From Pacificimonas sp036351775 (lineage in GTDB: Bacteria; Pseudomonadota; Alphaproteobacteria; Sphingomonadales; Sphingomonadaceae), in NCBI GenBank assembly GCA_036351775.1, contig JAZBPX010000053.1:62001-126000 (forward strand): a stretch of DNA of 64,000 bases. The letters run 5' to 3'. The stretch's first letter is position 1, and the number at the start of each line of letters is the position of its first letter. Positions 6,945-16,505 of this stretch are shown one piece after another. Below the pieces are notes generated by a model. That model did no database searches. It saw nothing but the letters and a program-made list of their open reading frames with translations, and was not told the origin of the DNA. Made by a program: the position numbers and the translations under genes.

Positions 6945-9350
6945 CTATCTTTGCAGGGTCAGGCGCAACCCTATGGTACGCGGACGTTGTACGGTCTCCT
7001 GCGCATACTCGATCGGAGCCAGGCCGCCAAATGCCTGCGACCGCGCATTTACGCCCGCTTCATTGGTAATATTCGTCATGAAGGCCTGAACGCTAAATCT
7101 GTCGTTCAATTCGACGCCAACCGAGGCGTTGAACATGGCATAGCCTTCCAGATTGCTGAAGGCAGGCAAGGCCTCGTTCAGACGATCGCCGGCGCCGCTG
7201 CGATAAAAGCCGTCCACATGGAACAACAGGTTCGAGGTTTCCGACAGGGGAAGGGTGTAATCGACGGCACCGCTGAGCGTGTGCTTCGATACGCCGGGCA
7301 GCGTGAAGCCAGCCTCACCCCCGATGTTACCGAACGCGAAATCCTCGGTAAGCCGCGGATTGGTATAGGCGTAGCCGCCCGATATCGAGAAACCTCTCGC
7401 CGGTGAGATGAAGGCTTCCAGTTCAACGCCTTCACTGCGAGCAGCATTACCGTTGATGATCAGCGGGTTGCCGGCGGCGCTGCCCGCCTCGAGCTGGATG
7501 TCCTGCCAATCGATGCGGAACAACGCAGCCGAGAACCGGATTTCCGGGATCAGCTGGCCCTTGATGCCGATCTCGTAATTGTCTGCGGTGTCCGGCCGAA
7601 AGTCGACAAAATCGGGCGGATCACAGAAAACGCAGGTGCCGATCGCGTAAGCGTTACCGCCGCCGGGCCGGAAGCCCTGTGACCAGGTCGCGTAGGCCAA
7701 GAGATTATCGGTGACGTCGTAGGACGTGTTCACCTTGAAAATCTGGTCCTGGAAAGAATCGTCGCTGCTGCTCTCCACCCGGCTGGACGGATCCCCCGTC
7801 GGTGAAGCAAGAGGCCCGAAACCGGGGATCTCGGTGATCACAGTCTGCTCGAATTCCTGCCAGAATACGCGGGCGCCGCCGGTAACCTGCCACCGATCAG
7901 TGATATCGAACGTAACTTCGCCGAACAGCGCGAAGTCCTGAAACCGGGTGTCCCGATCAAACCGGTAGGTCAGATCCTGCGGGGATGTGCTGCTCGGACG
8001 CACACCGCCGAAGTAGTTTTCGACCACGTCGCCCCAGTTGGCAAACGGACCAAATCCTGTCCCCGGCAGCTCCGACCAGTCGGCATAACCGCGAAGCAGC
8101 TCCTCGTCCTTCGCCGAAGCGTTCCGTTCCTGATAATAAACGCCCGCGATCCAGCGCAGTCGTTGATCGCCGGGTGACACGAACCGCGTTTCATGGACGA
8201 AGTTCTCGACTTCACCCTCCTGGAACCCAACCAGGACAGACCTTGGGTAGTTGCCGTAATAGTCGGGGAAGGCGAGCGGGACCTGCGTGTAGTCACCAAT
8301 CGCGTCCTCATCCTGATCGGAATAGGCGGTCGCGCTCGTGACGGTCGCAAAGCCGAGATCGACGGTTGCCGTTGCGGAAAACAAGTTGAGCACACGGTCG
8401 GAAGGTTCATCAACCACCCTGCGACGCTGCTCGTAAGGGCCGGCGCCAACGGAACGGTTCGAATAGCCATCGACATGCTGGTCCTGATGGTGGTGGACCA
8501 GCTGAAGATCGAAATTGTCGCTAAGCTCGATATTGGCCGAGGTGCGAACATACCAGACCTCGGCGCTGTCGATGTCTTCGCGGACCTCGGTCAGGAAACC
8601 GCTGTTCACCGGATCGCTGGGATCCGCCAGAACGGCAAGGTAGTTCTCGTCCACGACGACGGCCTGTGTGGCGTCGATGAAGCCGGCGAACCGGTTGTAA
8701 CCGCCAGACACACGAACGGCCACACGGTCGCCCAGCGGGACGTTCACCACACCGTCGAGACCCCAATCGAGTTCGTCGGATTCCTTGACGGTCGCAATAC
8801 TGGCATTCACGCGATAATCATAAACGCCGATTTCAGGTTCGTTGTGAATGATCCGGATGGTCCCGCCAACCGAACTCGCACCGTAAAGCGTTCCCTGCGG
8901 GCCGCGAAGAACTTCGATCCGTTCGACATCGTTCAGCTGCAGGTTCGCGAAAATCGGAACCTCGTCAATGTAAGTCGAGACGGACGCGTTTGCGAGCTGC
9001 TGGAATGAGGATGTGAAGGGGGTCGTGGCATTCACGCCGCGGATGATGAAGGTGTTGTTCGTGCCATCGTTGCGCAGACCACTTGTCGGTGCCTGAAGCC
9101 CCGGTACGGCAGCGGTGACATCGGTGAGACTGGTTATGAACCGCTGCTCAAGGTCATCTCCGCCGACCGCGCTGACATTGTAGGGCACATCGAAGAGGTC
9201 TTCGCTGCGCCGGGTGCCCGTGACGATGATGATATTGTCGGCAAGCTCGTCAGCAACCTCCTGATCACCGACCTGAGCGAAAGCCGCGGGCGCCGCAAAC
9301 ACCAATGACAAGGTGCTGGCACCCGCCAACAAGGACAGCCGATTGTTCAT
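6945..9350 (-). CDS. TonB-dependent outer-membrane receptor 1
   Basis: The 801-residue precursor has a signal peptide (residues 1-25, cleavage after 'AAFA'), a TonB-box-like segment 'NIIIVTGTRR' (39-48), a plug domain with 'NTFIIRGVNATT' and 'VERIEVLRGPQGTLYGASSVGGTIRI', and a long beta-barrel ending 'RPRTIGLRLTLQR' with terminal aromatic/basic residues. It imports a substrate across the outer membrane using TonB energy. Start ATG 9350 is chosen because GGAGGGG precedes it and the signal peptide starts there; the frame runs further upstream without merit. A repeated dyad lies 47 bases before the start, linking import to the catabolic regulon. The substrate is probably a small organic molecule rather than iron, judged from context only. 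Confidence 0.9.
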   Translation of the reverse strand: MNNRLSLLAGASTLSLVFAAPAAFAQVGDQEVADELADNIIIVTGTRRSEDLFDVPYNVSAVGGDDLEQRFITSLTDVTAAVPGLQAPTSGLRNDGTNNTFIIRGVNATTPFTSSFQQLANASVSTYIDEVPIFANLQLNDVERIEVLRGPQGTLYGASSVGGTIRIIHNEPEIGVYDYRVNASIATVKESDELDWGLDGVVNVPLGDRVAVRVSGGYNRFAGFIDATQAVVVDENYLAVLADPSDPVNSGFLTEVREDIDSAEVWYVRTSANIELSDNFDLQLVHHHQDQHVDGYSNRSVGAGPYEQRRRVVDEPSDRVLNLFSATATVDLGFATVTSATAYSDQDEDAIGDYTQVPLAFPDYYGNYPRSVLVGFQEGEVENFVHETRFVSPGDQRLRWIAGVYYQERNASAKDEELLRGYADWSELPGTGFGPFANWGDVVENYFGGVRPSSTSPQDLTYRFDRDTRFQDFALFGEVTFDITDRWQVTGGARVFWQEFEQTVITEIPGFGPLASPTGDPSSRVESSSDDSFQDQIFKVNTSYDVTDNLLAYATWSQGFRPGGGNAYAIGTCVFCDPPDFVDFRPDTADNYEIGIKGQLIPEIRFSAALFRIDWQDIQLEAGSAAGNPLIINGNAARSEGVELEAFISPARGFSISGGYAYTNPRLTEDFAFGNIGGEAGFTLPGVSKHTLSGAVDYTLPLSETSNLLFHVDGFYRSGAGDRLNEALPAFSNLEGYAMFNASVGVELNDRFSVQAFMTNITNEAGVNARSQAFGGLAPIEYAQETVQRPRTIGLRLTLQR

Positions 9351-9396
9351 TACAAATCCCCTCCACATGGGACCCCAACCACAGGATTCCGGCCTA

Positions 9397-9414
9397 ACAT
9401 ACATTTCTGTATGG
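9397..9414. promoter_or_regulatory. CCATACA-N4-TGTATGG dyad, copy 3
   Basis: ACATACA-tttc-TGTATGG matches 13 of 14 arm positions and lies 47 bases upstream of the TonB receptor 1 start. A position at or near the promoter fits repression. Confidence 0.75.
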
Positions 9415-9633
9415 GCGCAAGCGGCAGAGTGGTTGCGGTATACTCCGCGCCCGAATGCCTTGAAAAAAAGCCGCCGCCTGCGCGCACCCGAAGGCCGCCC
9501 GCCATACATGACCGTCATCGACGGATGCAGGATGTGCGTATCCAGTACGACGCCAGGCGAGGTAGGGCCCCTCGACAGAGCGAGCCTCATTCGCAGGCGC
9601 CGCGCTGGTGCTGCCAAGGTGGCTCTACCCCGG

Positions 9634-11064
9634 TCAGATCGTGCGGTTGTTCACCGTAATGGTCTGTGAATTGGTATACTCCGCGAGGCCCTCAAGCGCA
9701 TTTTCGACCCCGACTCCGGACTGCTTGTGGCCGCCAAATGCGATATTCGGCCCGAAAATATGGACTTCGTTGATCCAGACCGTGCCCGCTTCGATGCGCT
9801 CGGCGATCTCATGCGCCCGCTTCGTGTCATTCGACCAGACGGACGCGGCCAGGCCATATTCGGTATCGTTCGCGCGGAGTATGGCATCGTCCTCATCGGT
9901 GAACTTGAGCAGGGGCAGGACGGGCCCGAAAGCCTCTTCCTTGACGACCCGGGAGTCGTCGGACGGATTGTCCACGATGGTGACCGGAACGAAGTAGCCC
10001 GGCCCTTCCGAAGCCTCTCCGCCAAGTGGGACGTTCACGCCGCTCTGCCTGATGTCGGCGAGCAGGTCTTTCACCTTTTCGAACTGCATCTTGTTCTGGA
10101 TCGGGCCAAGATCGGTTCCCTGGCGCGATCCATCGCCGACTTTCACGGTCCTGGCAAACGCGACCAGTTCATCGCGAACGGCATCGTAGATATCTTCATG
10201 AATGTAGATACGCTTTGCCGCCACGCAGAATTGTGCCGAGTTCTGGAAAGAGGCCCAGAACAGTTCCTGCGCAACAGTCTTCGGATCCACATCGGGAAGC
10301 ACGATCGCCGGATCGTTCCCGCCCAGTTCCAGCGTGATCCGCTTGAGGTTTCCGCTCGCGCTTTCCATAATCTTGCGGCCGGTTGCCGTTGAGCCCGTGA
10401 ACGAAATCTTGCCGATATCGGGATGCGAAGTGATCCAGGCACCAAGCTCGTTGCCGCCGGAAATGATGTTGATGACGCCCGGGGGAACGATGTCCTTGAT
10501 CAGTTCGCCAAGCTTCAGGGTGCAAAGCGGCGTGTATGGCGAAGGCTTGAGTACGACCGTGTTGCCAGCCACCAGAGCCGGCGCGAGTTTCCAGACGGCC
10601 AGCAGAACGGGGAAATTCCAGGGCGTGATGGCGCCGATCACACCGATCGGTGTGCGCCGTGTCTCGACCTTGCGGTCTTCGGTTTCCTCGACAACTTCGA
10701 CCCCCAGAGACTGCGTCGCGATTTCGGCGCACCAGAATGCCGAACCGTCAATTTCCCAGTCTGCTCCCGCTTTGGCCTTGCCCTGTTCGCGGGTCAGCAG
10801 GCGTTTGAGATCATCAGCGTTGTCAGCGATCGCCTGACCGATCGCGGCGACAACCTTCTGCCGTTCTGCAACCGGCGTATCGCGCCAGGCCGGGAAGGCC
10901 GCCTTGGCCGCCCTGACCGCGTCTTCAAATTGCTCACGCGATGCGTCTGGCACATTGGCGATCGTCTCTTCTGTCGCCGGGTTGATCGCCTCGAAGGTGC
11001 TGTCAGAACCACGCAGCTCGCCATCGATCAGCATGCGGAACTCGCCTTTAAAAGCATCGGTCAT
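9634..11064 (-). CDS. NAD(P)-dependent aldehyde dehydrogenase (operon with ligase and aminotransferase)
   Basis: The 476-residue protein carries the complete ALDH signature: 'TPWNFP' (148-152), 'FTGSTATGRKI', the general base Glu246 in 'LELGGN', and catalytic Cys280 in 'FQNSAQFC'. It oxidises an aldehyde to a carboxylate with NAD(P)+. The start ATG 11064 has GGGAGAG six bases upstream. It is the last gene of a three-gene minus-strand operon (HisC-like aminotransferase, acyl-CoA ligase, ALDH) with gaps of about 25 bases. In that order, transamination, aldehyde oxidation and CoA activation of a carbon skeleton is a plausible scheme. The specific aldehyde is unknown. Confidence 0.9.
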   Translation of the reverse strand: MTDAFKGEFRMLIDGELRGSDSTFEAINPATEETIANVPDASREQFEDAVRAAKAAFPAWRDTPVAERQKVVAAIGQAIADNADDLKRLLTREQGKAKAGADWEIDGSAFWCAEIATQSLGVEVVEETEDRKVETRRTPIGVIGAITPWNFPVLLAVWKLAPALVAGNTVVLKPSPYTPLCTLKLGELIKDIVPPGVINIISGGNELGAWITSHPDIGKISFTGSTATGRKIMESASGNLKRITLELGGNDPAIVLPDVDPKTVAQELFWASFQNSAQFCVAAKRIYIHEDIYDAVRDELVAFARTVKVGDGSRQGTDLGPIQNKMQFEKVKDLLADIRQSGVNVPLGGEASEGPGYFVPVTIVDNPSDDSRVVKEEAFGPVLPLLKFTDEDDAILRANDTEYGLAASVWSNDTKRAHEIAERIEAGTVWINEVHIFGPNIAFGGHKQSGVGVENALEGLAEYTNSQTITVNNRTI

Positions 11065-11090
11065 GATCGTCTCTCCCTTGATTATTCTGA

Positions 11091-12590
11091 CTATTTCCGC
11101 AAAGCGCGGCGCATGATTTTCCCCGAGCTCGTCTTGGGAAGGTCGTCTGCAAAAACGAATTTTCGCGGAACCTTGTAAGCGGCGAGACGGGCGCGGCAGT
11201 GTTCACGCAACGCCTCTTCGCCGAGGTCTGACTTCGGCCGCAGCACGACATGGGCGACCGGGATTTCGCCTTTTTCATCATCGGCTTCGCTGGCAACCGC
11301 CACCATGGCGACATCGGGGTGCTCCGATAACCGCGCTTCAAGTTCGGCGGGATAGATGTTGTAGCCCGCCGTCAGGATCATGTCCTTCTTGCGATCCACG
11401 ATCCTCACATGGCCAGACGCGTCCTTGGTCGCGATGTCGCCGGTGGCGAGCCATCCGAGGTCGTCGATCGTTTGCCGTGTGGCGGCCGCGTTGTTCCAGT
11501 AGCCCTGCATCACAATAGGGCCGCGGACCTGGAGTTCGCCCTTTTCCCCGCTCGGAGCCTCTTTCCCGGGATCATCGAGGGAGACAACGCGCGCCTCCAC
11601 GCCGGGCAGCGCGGTGCCGATGCTGCCCAGTGGCAGGTTCCCGACCTGGCCGGCCAGAGCGCAGTGCGTCGTCCCGAGCCCTGCCAGCTCTGTCATGCCC
11701 CAAAGCTCGACGAGCGGCGCGTCGAAACGCCGTTGCACCTCCTCCATCTTGGCGACCGGCATGGTCTGCCCGCCAACGGTCAACATGCGCAGTGTCTTGC
11801 AATCCGCCGCAGCGAAATCCTCGTTCAACAGGTAGAAGTACATCGTCGGCACACCCTCGAAGACGGTCACGCCGTGAGTCCTGATGGCCGCAAGCGCCTC
11901 GCCTGCATCGAATGCGGCGTTGAGGTAGAGCTTGCAGCCGGTGAGAAATGCCGACTGGAACACGACATTGCCGTAGACATGCGGGCAGGGCAGCGCGCTG
12001 TAGATGACGTCAGACGCCAGCTTGCCGTGCATGGAAGCGGTCATCAGCGCATTGGTCAGAATGTTGCGGTGGGTCAGCGTGGCGCCCTTGGGCGTGCCGG
12101 TCGTGCCCGATGTATAGCAGACAGACGCGATATCATCAGGGGCCAGTTCGGGACGTTCCACCCGCCCGGCCGAGCCGGCTTCGCGATCGAAGAATGCGCT
12201 CCATGGCAGCAGCGACACCGGTTCCGGAAAGGCATTGGCCAGCTCGGGCATCATGGCGGGCGAAGCGATCACGGCCGCCGCGCCACAGTCATCCGCGATG
12301 AAGGCCACTTCATGCCCGCGAAGAAGCTTGTTCACGGGAACGACGACCGCGCCGAGTTGCAGGATACCGTAATAGCAGCAAATCCAGTGCGCGTGGTTTT
12401 CGCCGTACAGGACGACGCGGTCGCCCTTACCCACGCCCATCGTGACCAGGCTGTCGCTCACCAGGTCGCACATCGCCGCGATATCAGCGAACGTGTGATC
12501 GACACGGCCATCGGTGATCGCGGCACTTGTCGAAAACGCGGCTGCCGCGAATTCCGGAACGTCAGCCAAGGTATTGATGCTGGAAGTCAT
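11091..12590 (-). CDS. AMP-dependent acyl-CoA synthetase/ligase
   Basis: The 499-residue enzyme has the adenylate-forming P-loop 'YTSGTTGTPKG' (159-169), 'GWLATGDIA', the hinge region 'RIVDRKKDMI' and a C-terminal catalytic lysine in 'KTSSGKIMRR'. It activates a carboxylate to its acyl-AMP and then to the CoA thioester in the cytoplasm. ATG 12590 is preferred over the upstream in-frame start at 12839 because that extension overlaps the aminotransferase gene and lacks family similarity. It lies 25 bases after the aminotransferase and 26 before the aldehyde dehydrogenase, so the three are one operon. Substrate: probably a medium-size or aromatic acid from the catabolic pathway (inference). Confidence 0.9.
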   Translation of the reverse strand: MTSSINTLADVPEFAAAAFSTSAAITDGRVDHTFADIAAMCDLVSDSLVTMGVGKGDRVVLYGENHAHWICCYYGILQLGAVVVPVNKLLRGHEVAFIADDCGAAAVIASPAMMPELANAFPEPVSLLPWSAFFDREAGSAGRVERPELAPDDIASVCYTSGTTGTPKGATLTHRNILTNALMTASMHGKLASDVIYSALPCPHVYGNVVFQSAFLTGCKLYLNAAFDAGEALAAIRTHGVTVFEGVPTMYFYLLNEDFAAADCKTLRMLTVGGQTMPVAKMEEVQRRFDAPLVELWGMTELAGLGTTHCALAGQVGNLPLGSIGTALPGVEARVVSLDDPGKEAPSGEKGELQVRGPIVMQGYWNNAAATRQTIDDLGWLATGDIATKDASGHVRIVDRKKDMILTAGYNIYPAELEARLSEHPDVAMVAVASEADDEKGEIPVAHVVLRPKSDLGEEALREHCRARLAAYKVPRKFVFADDLPKTSSGKIMRRALRK

Positions 12591-12615
12591 GACATTGCCC
12601 GCTATCCTGAAGTTG

Positions 12616-13716
12616 CTATGACCGGGCCGCCCGAAGCGACGTGGCGGTATCTGCGTCGACCAGTGTGCCGAGCACGTCTTCCATCTGCTCCCGCGTTCCG
12701 ATCGAGAACCGCAGCCAGCCGCTTTGCCCAAGCATGGGGGGCAGTTCGCGAATATGAATGCCCCGGTTGCGCAGTTCTGCGTAAAGCGACGGCCCGTCAG
12801 CAAAGCAGGCCGCGACGAAGTTCGTTTCGCTGGCCACAAGGCGCGTCATGCCAACCAAGCTGCGCAGCTCGCCCGCGAACGAGTCCCGGACCTCACAGAG
12901 GTACCGGACCCGGTTCTGCATTTGCGCAACATTGTCATCTTCCAAGGCACGCAATGCGATCTGGCTGCAAGGCCCGGGCAGCGGATAGGGGTTTGCCACC
13001 TTCGCCAGCGTGGTGAGCACGCGCTTGTCGGCAAGGCAAAAGCCGGTGTGGATGCCCGCGAGCCCGAATGCCTTGGACAGCGTGCGCATCACCACCAGGT
13101 TGGGAAATTGCTTCAGTCGATCAACGCATGTTTCTGCATGGCAGAACTCGATATAGGCCTCATCGACAGCAATGATCGTTCCGCGCGGGGCTGTCTTGAG
13201 AAGCAGGTCCACTTCATCCCCAGGGGCAAGGTGCCCCGTGGGATTGTTGGGACGGCACAGGAACACCACGCGAAAGTCACCGGCGGCGATCTTCGCCAAC
13301 CCATCCTGCAATGAGAGCGAATCGTCATAGGGCAGCGACGTGAACGCACAGCGCTGAATATCCGACGTTACGCGGTACTGGCCATAAGTGGGCGTGAAGG
13401 CTGCGACCCGGTCGATATGCGGCTCGCAAAAAGCCTTCACGACGAGATCGATGACCTCGTCGATGCCGCGCGCTGCGAACACGCACTCCGCATCAACGCC
13501 GGCAAATCGCGCATAGGCATGTTCGAGCTGCTCCCGCGCCTCATCGGCATAGTGCTGCAACCCGTCAGTTTCAAAAACACCAAGATCGGGATCGAACGGG
13601 TTCTCATTGGCGTCGAGGAAGGTGGCATCCTTGCTGAAAGCCGTCAGCATCCGCGCGGACACATAGGGCTCCATCGCCTCGATTGCGGGCGGGGGGATTG
13701 GCGCAGGATCAACCAT
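12616..13716 (-). CDS. PLP-dependent aminotransferase, histidinol-phosphate aminotransferase-like
   Basis: The 366-residue fold-type I aminotransferase has 'RPNNPTG' (155-161), 'DEAYIEF' (185-191), the PLP-binding Lys215 in 'TLSKAFGLAG', and a C-terminal arginine motif 'WLRFSIGTREQM'. These match the HisC branch of class I/II aminotransferases. It is not in a histidine biosynthesis operon but leads a catabolic-looking operon with an acyl-CoA ligase and an aldehyde dehydrogenase. Deamination of an amino-acid-like intermediate is therefore more likely than histidinol-phosphate synthesis. A repeated dyad lies 13 bases upstream of its start. Confidence 0.85.
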   Translation of the reverse strand: MVDPAPIPPPAIEAMEPYVSARMLTAFSKDATFLDANENPFDPDLGVFETDGLQHYADEAREQLEHAYARFAGVDAECVFAARGIDEVIDLVVKAFCEPHIDRVAAFTPTYGQYRVTSDIQRCAFTSLPYDDSLSLQDGLAKIAAGDFRVVFLCRPNNPTGHLAPGDEVDLLLKTAPRGTIIAVDEAYIEFCHAETCVDRLKQFPNLVVMRTLSKAFGLAGIHTGFCLADKRVLTTLAKVANPYPLPGPCSQIALRALEDDNVAQMQNRVRYLCEVRDSFAGELRSLVGMTRLVASETNFVAACFADGPSLYAELRNRGIHIRELPPMLGQSGWLRFSIGTREQMEDVLGTLVDADTATSLRAARS

Positions 13717-13728
13717 ATAGCGGCCTTA

Positions 13729-13746
13729 CCATACAGAGGTGTTAGC
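13729..13746. promoter_or_regulatory. CCATACA-N4-TGTATGG dyad, copy 4
   Basis: CCATACA-gagg-TGTTAGC has a perfect left arm and a degenerate right arm (11 of 14). It lies just upstream of the aminotransferase/ligase/ALDH operon and in the divergent gap with the AraC gene. Confidence 0.55.
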
Positions 13747-13879
13747 AGCTACGTCTTTCTCTCAGGCGTCGACGCGCCGGGGCAAAGCAGCGTCCCTTGC
13801 CTACGCCTGCAAACGCCGATGGGCAGCTTGACAAGTCCGCAGCTGAGGGGCCTTGTGCATTGCCGAGGGAGTAACGTCC

Positions 13880-14935
13880 ATGGTCAAGCGAAACGAGCGA
13901 CCATACAGGGCCGATGCAGAGAGCGTGCAAACGGACAGTCGTGTACTGTCACTGTTCAGACGCGGCATTCGTGGACTTCAATGCGGTCCGGAGGGATCCA
14001 ATGGGCCCTGCCGAAATCCCCCCCGCGACCTGGGGTCGCCGCAGATTCGCCACGCCACGCTCGATGACGGGCTTTATACGTTGCTCGTCGACCTTCCCGC
14101 GCACGCCGATCGCTATAACGACCTGGTGGGCGAGGGCCTGTTGGAGATGCATTTCTGCCAGAAGGGCAATTTGCGCATCATCGGCGATTGGGGCGAGACG
14201 CAGATCGATGGTCCGGCCCTGCTGTTATGGTATCATCCGAAATCGGCGCCGGCTTCTTTTGAATTGGTGACGGCAGGGGCGACAGGCTATTGCGGTGCCT
14301 CAATCTATTGCAGCGAGACATGGCTCGATCGGCAGGGGCTGATGCAGGACGTCGCGCTGAGCACGGTGTGGGACGCCATGGTTCAGCCAGAGGGGCGCAC
14401 GCCGAAATACTGCAAGCTTCCTTTACCGCCCGGGGCGATCCCGGCGCTCAATGACCTTGCCGGAACGCGCACACCGGACGTGATCGACTATCTGGTGTGG
14501 AAAGCGCGCAGTTTCGACTTGCTGGCAAGCGCCCTGCAAACGTTTCTCAGTTTGAACGACGAGAGCCGCCGTTCCACGCTGTTTCCCGCTGACCTGGCCC
14601 GCATCGCGAAGGCTCGCGCTATCCTGGAAGCCAATTTCGTGTCACCGCCATCAAATCAGGAATTGGCCCGTACCGTCGGCATCAATGTCTCGAAACTGAT
14701 GTCGGGGTTCCGCGAGGCCTATGGCGCGACGATCAGGGAAACAGTCCGGCAATTGCGGATGGAGCATGCGCGGCAGTTACTGCTCGACAAAAGCGCACCG
14801 ATCGGATGCGTGGCCTATTCTGTGGGCTATTCGCACCACAGCACGTTTACCGTTGCATTCACTGAATATTTCGGGGAGTCGCCCAGCAAGTTCATACGCA
14901 GCAGCCAGCAAGAGATTCAAAGGTCGGACGCGTAA
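13880..14935 (+). CDS. AraC-family transcriptional regulator
   Basis: From ATG 13880 (GAGGGAG about nine bases upstream) this is 351 residues. The N-terminal two thirds form a cupin-like sensing domain without recognised ligand. The C-terminal 100 residues hold the double helix-turn-helix of AraC proteins: 'NQELARTVGINVSKLMSGFREAYG' and 'IGCVAYSVGYSHHSTFTVAFTEYFGESPSKF'. It is divergent from the aminotransferase operon and convergent with Rieske oxygenase 1, so local control of one of these, or of the CocE hydrolase, is possible. AraC proteins usually bind direct repeats, so it is a less likely reader of the repeated dyad than the TetR protein. Confidence 0.85.
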   Translation: MVKRNERPYRADAESVQTDSRVLSLFRRGIRGLQCGPEGSNGPCRNPPRDLGSPQIRHATLDDGLYTLLVDLPAHADRYNDLVGEGLLEMHFCQKGNLRIIGDWGETQIDGPALLLWYHPKSAPASFELVTAGATGYCGASIYCSETWLDRQGLMQDVALSTVWDAMVQPEGRTPKYCKLPLPPGAIPALNDLAGTRTPDVIDYLVWKARSFDLLASALQTFLSLNDESRRSTLFPADLARIAKARAILEANFVSPPSNQELARTVGINVSKLMSGFREAYGATIRETVRQLRMEHARQLLLDKSAPIGCVAYSVGYSHHSTFTVAFTEYFGESPSKFIRSSQQEIQRSDA

Positions 14936-14987
14936 GCTGTCACACGCAGATCGCGTCTTCGCCAGGCGATGTGCGCTCGCCGGGCAA

Positions 14988-16217
14988 TCAGGCGCTGGCC
15001 GAGGCGATATCCCTGATCGGCAGATCGACCCCGGGGGCCTCTGCGCCTTCAATATGCTGCAACATTCTCAAGGCATAGAGTTTCTGCAAATGCGCTGAGG
15101 CCTGTTCATGCGCCTCTGTGAATACGCCGCCATCGAAGGCAGCTGAGCCGCGGGCCCGCTGCATGCTTTCGACGATGCCAATGTCCTCATCGTTCACCTG
15201 GCGCAGGAAGCGCTGAAACTCCTTGCGTGCAGGCTCCGCGCTTTCGCCGAGCATCGCGTCGCCGTGAAAATGCCAATTGATCGTTTCGCGCGTCATGGCT
15301 GGGCCGGCAGGTTCAATGACGATGCTGAAGGCGTGGTCCTGCATCAGCGTGATGATCGTGTTCGGGAAGAGATAAATCGCTTCATACTCATCACTGCCCA
15401 GGGTGATCCCGGGGATCGGCTCACCCTGCCAACCCATTTCAAGATACCTCGCCGAATAGTTATCGCCGCGCTGGCCGATATACAGATCGCCGCCCAGAAG
15501 CTGGCCGTGATCGGCCATCGGATTGACCTTTTGCAGGTCGCGGTGGATCGAGGGGACGTGGTAGCTTTCGACGAAGTTCTCAGCGACCAGCTTCCAGTTC
15601 GACCTGGGCTGCGCTGTCGTGGTCAGGCTATGGTCGATCGTCATCGCGCCAAGATTGGCTGCGCCCCAGCGGCTGGTTAGCGGCGCAAGATAATCCTCGA
15701 GTGACCCGGCGTCTTCGTTGAAAGTGAGGAAGAGCAGGCCCGCCCATTCCTCGACCCGAACCCCGTAGAGCGAAAGCTCATCCTTGTTGACCTCCGGCGC
15801 AGAGTGGATGCCGTGACCACCGACATGCGGTGTCTGGCGGCACCGTCCGTGCAAGTCGAAAGACCAGTTGTGGTAGGGGCAAACCATGATGTTGCCCCTG
15901 TGCTCACCGGCCAGCAATTCCGCGCCGCGGTGGCGACAGAAATTGTGATACATGCGCAGCGCACCCTCCTTGGTGCGGGCAAGGATCAGGTTCTGACCGA
16001 GGAAGCTGACGGGTCTGGCTGACCCGGCGGCGAGGTCGTGGTGCGGCGTGCCGATGCACATCCATTCCCTTTTGAGAAGTGCGCTTCTCTCCAGCTCGAA
16101 AATCTCTTCCGACGTGAACACCGGGCCGGGCAGGCGGCTTCGTCCATCCGCCACCGCCCGGTACAACGTGGTGACGTCATCAGACACAGTTGAGTGCGCT
16201 ACCGAGGAAATGTGCAT
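14988..16217 (-). CDS. Rieske-type non-heme iron oxygenase, alpha subunit (1)
   Basis: The 409-residue protein has the Rieske [2Fe-2S] ligands C-x-H...C-x2-H ('NFCRHRG', Cys94/His96; 'VCPYH', Cys113/His116). It also has the mononuclear iron motif 'ENFVESYHVPSIH' of ring-hydroxylating/N-demethylating oxygenases. Members split O2 using electrons from a separate reductase, which is not encoded in this window. Start ATG 16217 gives the family-like N-terminus; an in-frame ATG at 16259 adds 14 residues. Relatives include carnitine, stachydrine and glycine-betaine oxygenases. Given the demethylation enzymes around it, a role in N-methyl oxidation is plausible but not proven. No convincing dyad precedes it. 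Confidence 0.85.
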   Translation of the reverse strand: MHISSVAHSTVSDDVTTLYRAVADGRSRLPGPVFTSEEIFELERSALLKREWMCIGTPHHDLAAGSARPVSFLGQNLILARTKEGALRMYHNFCRHRGAELLAGEHRGNIMVCPYHNWSFDLHGRCRQTPHVGGHGIHSAPEVNKDELSLYGVRVEEWAGLLFLTFNEDAGSLEDYLAPLTSRWGAANLGAMTIDHSLTTTAQPRSNWKLVAENFVESYHVPSIHRDLQKVNPMADHGQLLGGDLYIGQRGDNYSARYLEMGWQGEPIPGITLGSDEYEAIYLFPNTIITLMQDHAFSIVIEPAGPAMTRETINWHFHGDAMLGESAEPARKEFQRFLRQVNDEDIGIVESMQRARGSAAFDGGVFTEAHEQASAHLQKLYALRMLQHIEGAEAPGVDLPIRDIASASA

Positions 16218-16505
16218 ACTCCCGATCTTATAACAGTATTCGCTCTGGCCCCTTACCATGGCGCAGTCTGAGCGTCTTTCGGGGAGTGAGAGACAGGTTT
16301 CGGTCTGAACGCATCAGGCTTGGGCGCCGAAGGGGTGAGATCGGATCATCATGCCCGCTTTGAAAGCCTGAGGGGTGGCAGTTTGGCACCGCTGAACGTC
16401 CACCCTAACATTTCCCCGTTCCAGCCGAAGGCCGCAGGGGCGTTCAGCTGCTATCAAGAGCGACCCGTGCATGACTGTGCGGCCATGGATGAGGGGAGAG
16501 TTCTG
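16218..16505. other. Divergent intergenic region, Rieske 1 / CocE hydrolase 1
   Basis: About 290 bases with no supported gene. It must hold both divergent promoters. I see no copy of the CCATACA dyad; the best partial match near 16230-16245 scores only by its left arm. The upstream extension of the CocE frame (from 16320) lacks a plausible ribosome site. Confidence 0.5.

Noticed and set aside
9502..9519. CCATACA half-site followed by TGAC-CGTCATC between the ALDH and TonB receptor 1
   Set aside because: The right arm does not match, and a much better copy lies at 9397-9414.
9437..9685. A 13-base direct repeat GGTATACTCCGCG at 9437-9449 and 9673-9685, containing the GntR-like core GTATAC
   Set aside because: The second copy lies in the aldehyde dehydrogenase coding end, and neither has the two-sided GGTATACC symmetry of the candidate GntR operators.
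13901..13918. CCATACA half-site (CCATACA-gggc-CGATGCA)
   Set aside because: It has only the left arm and lies inside the AraC coding sequence, so it is likely chance.
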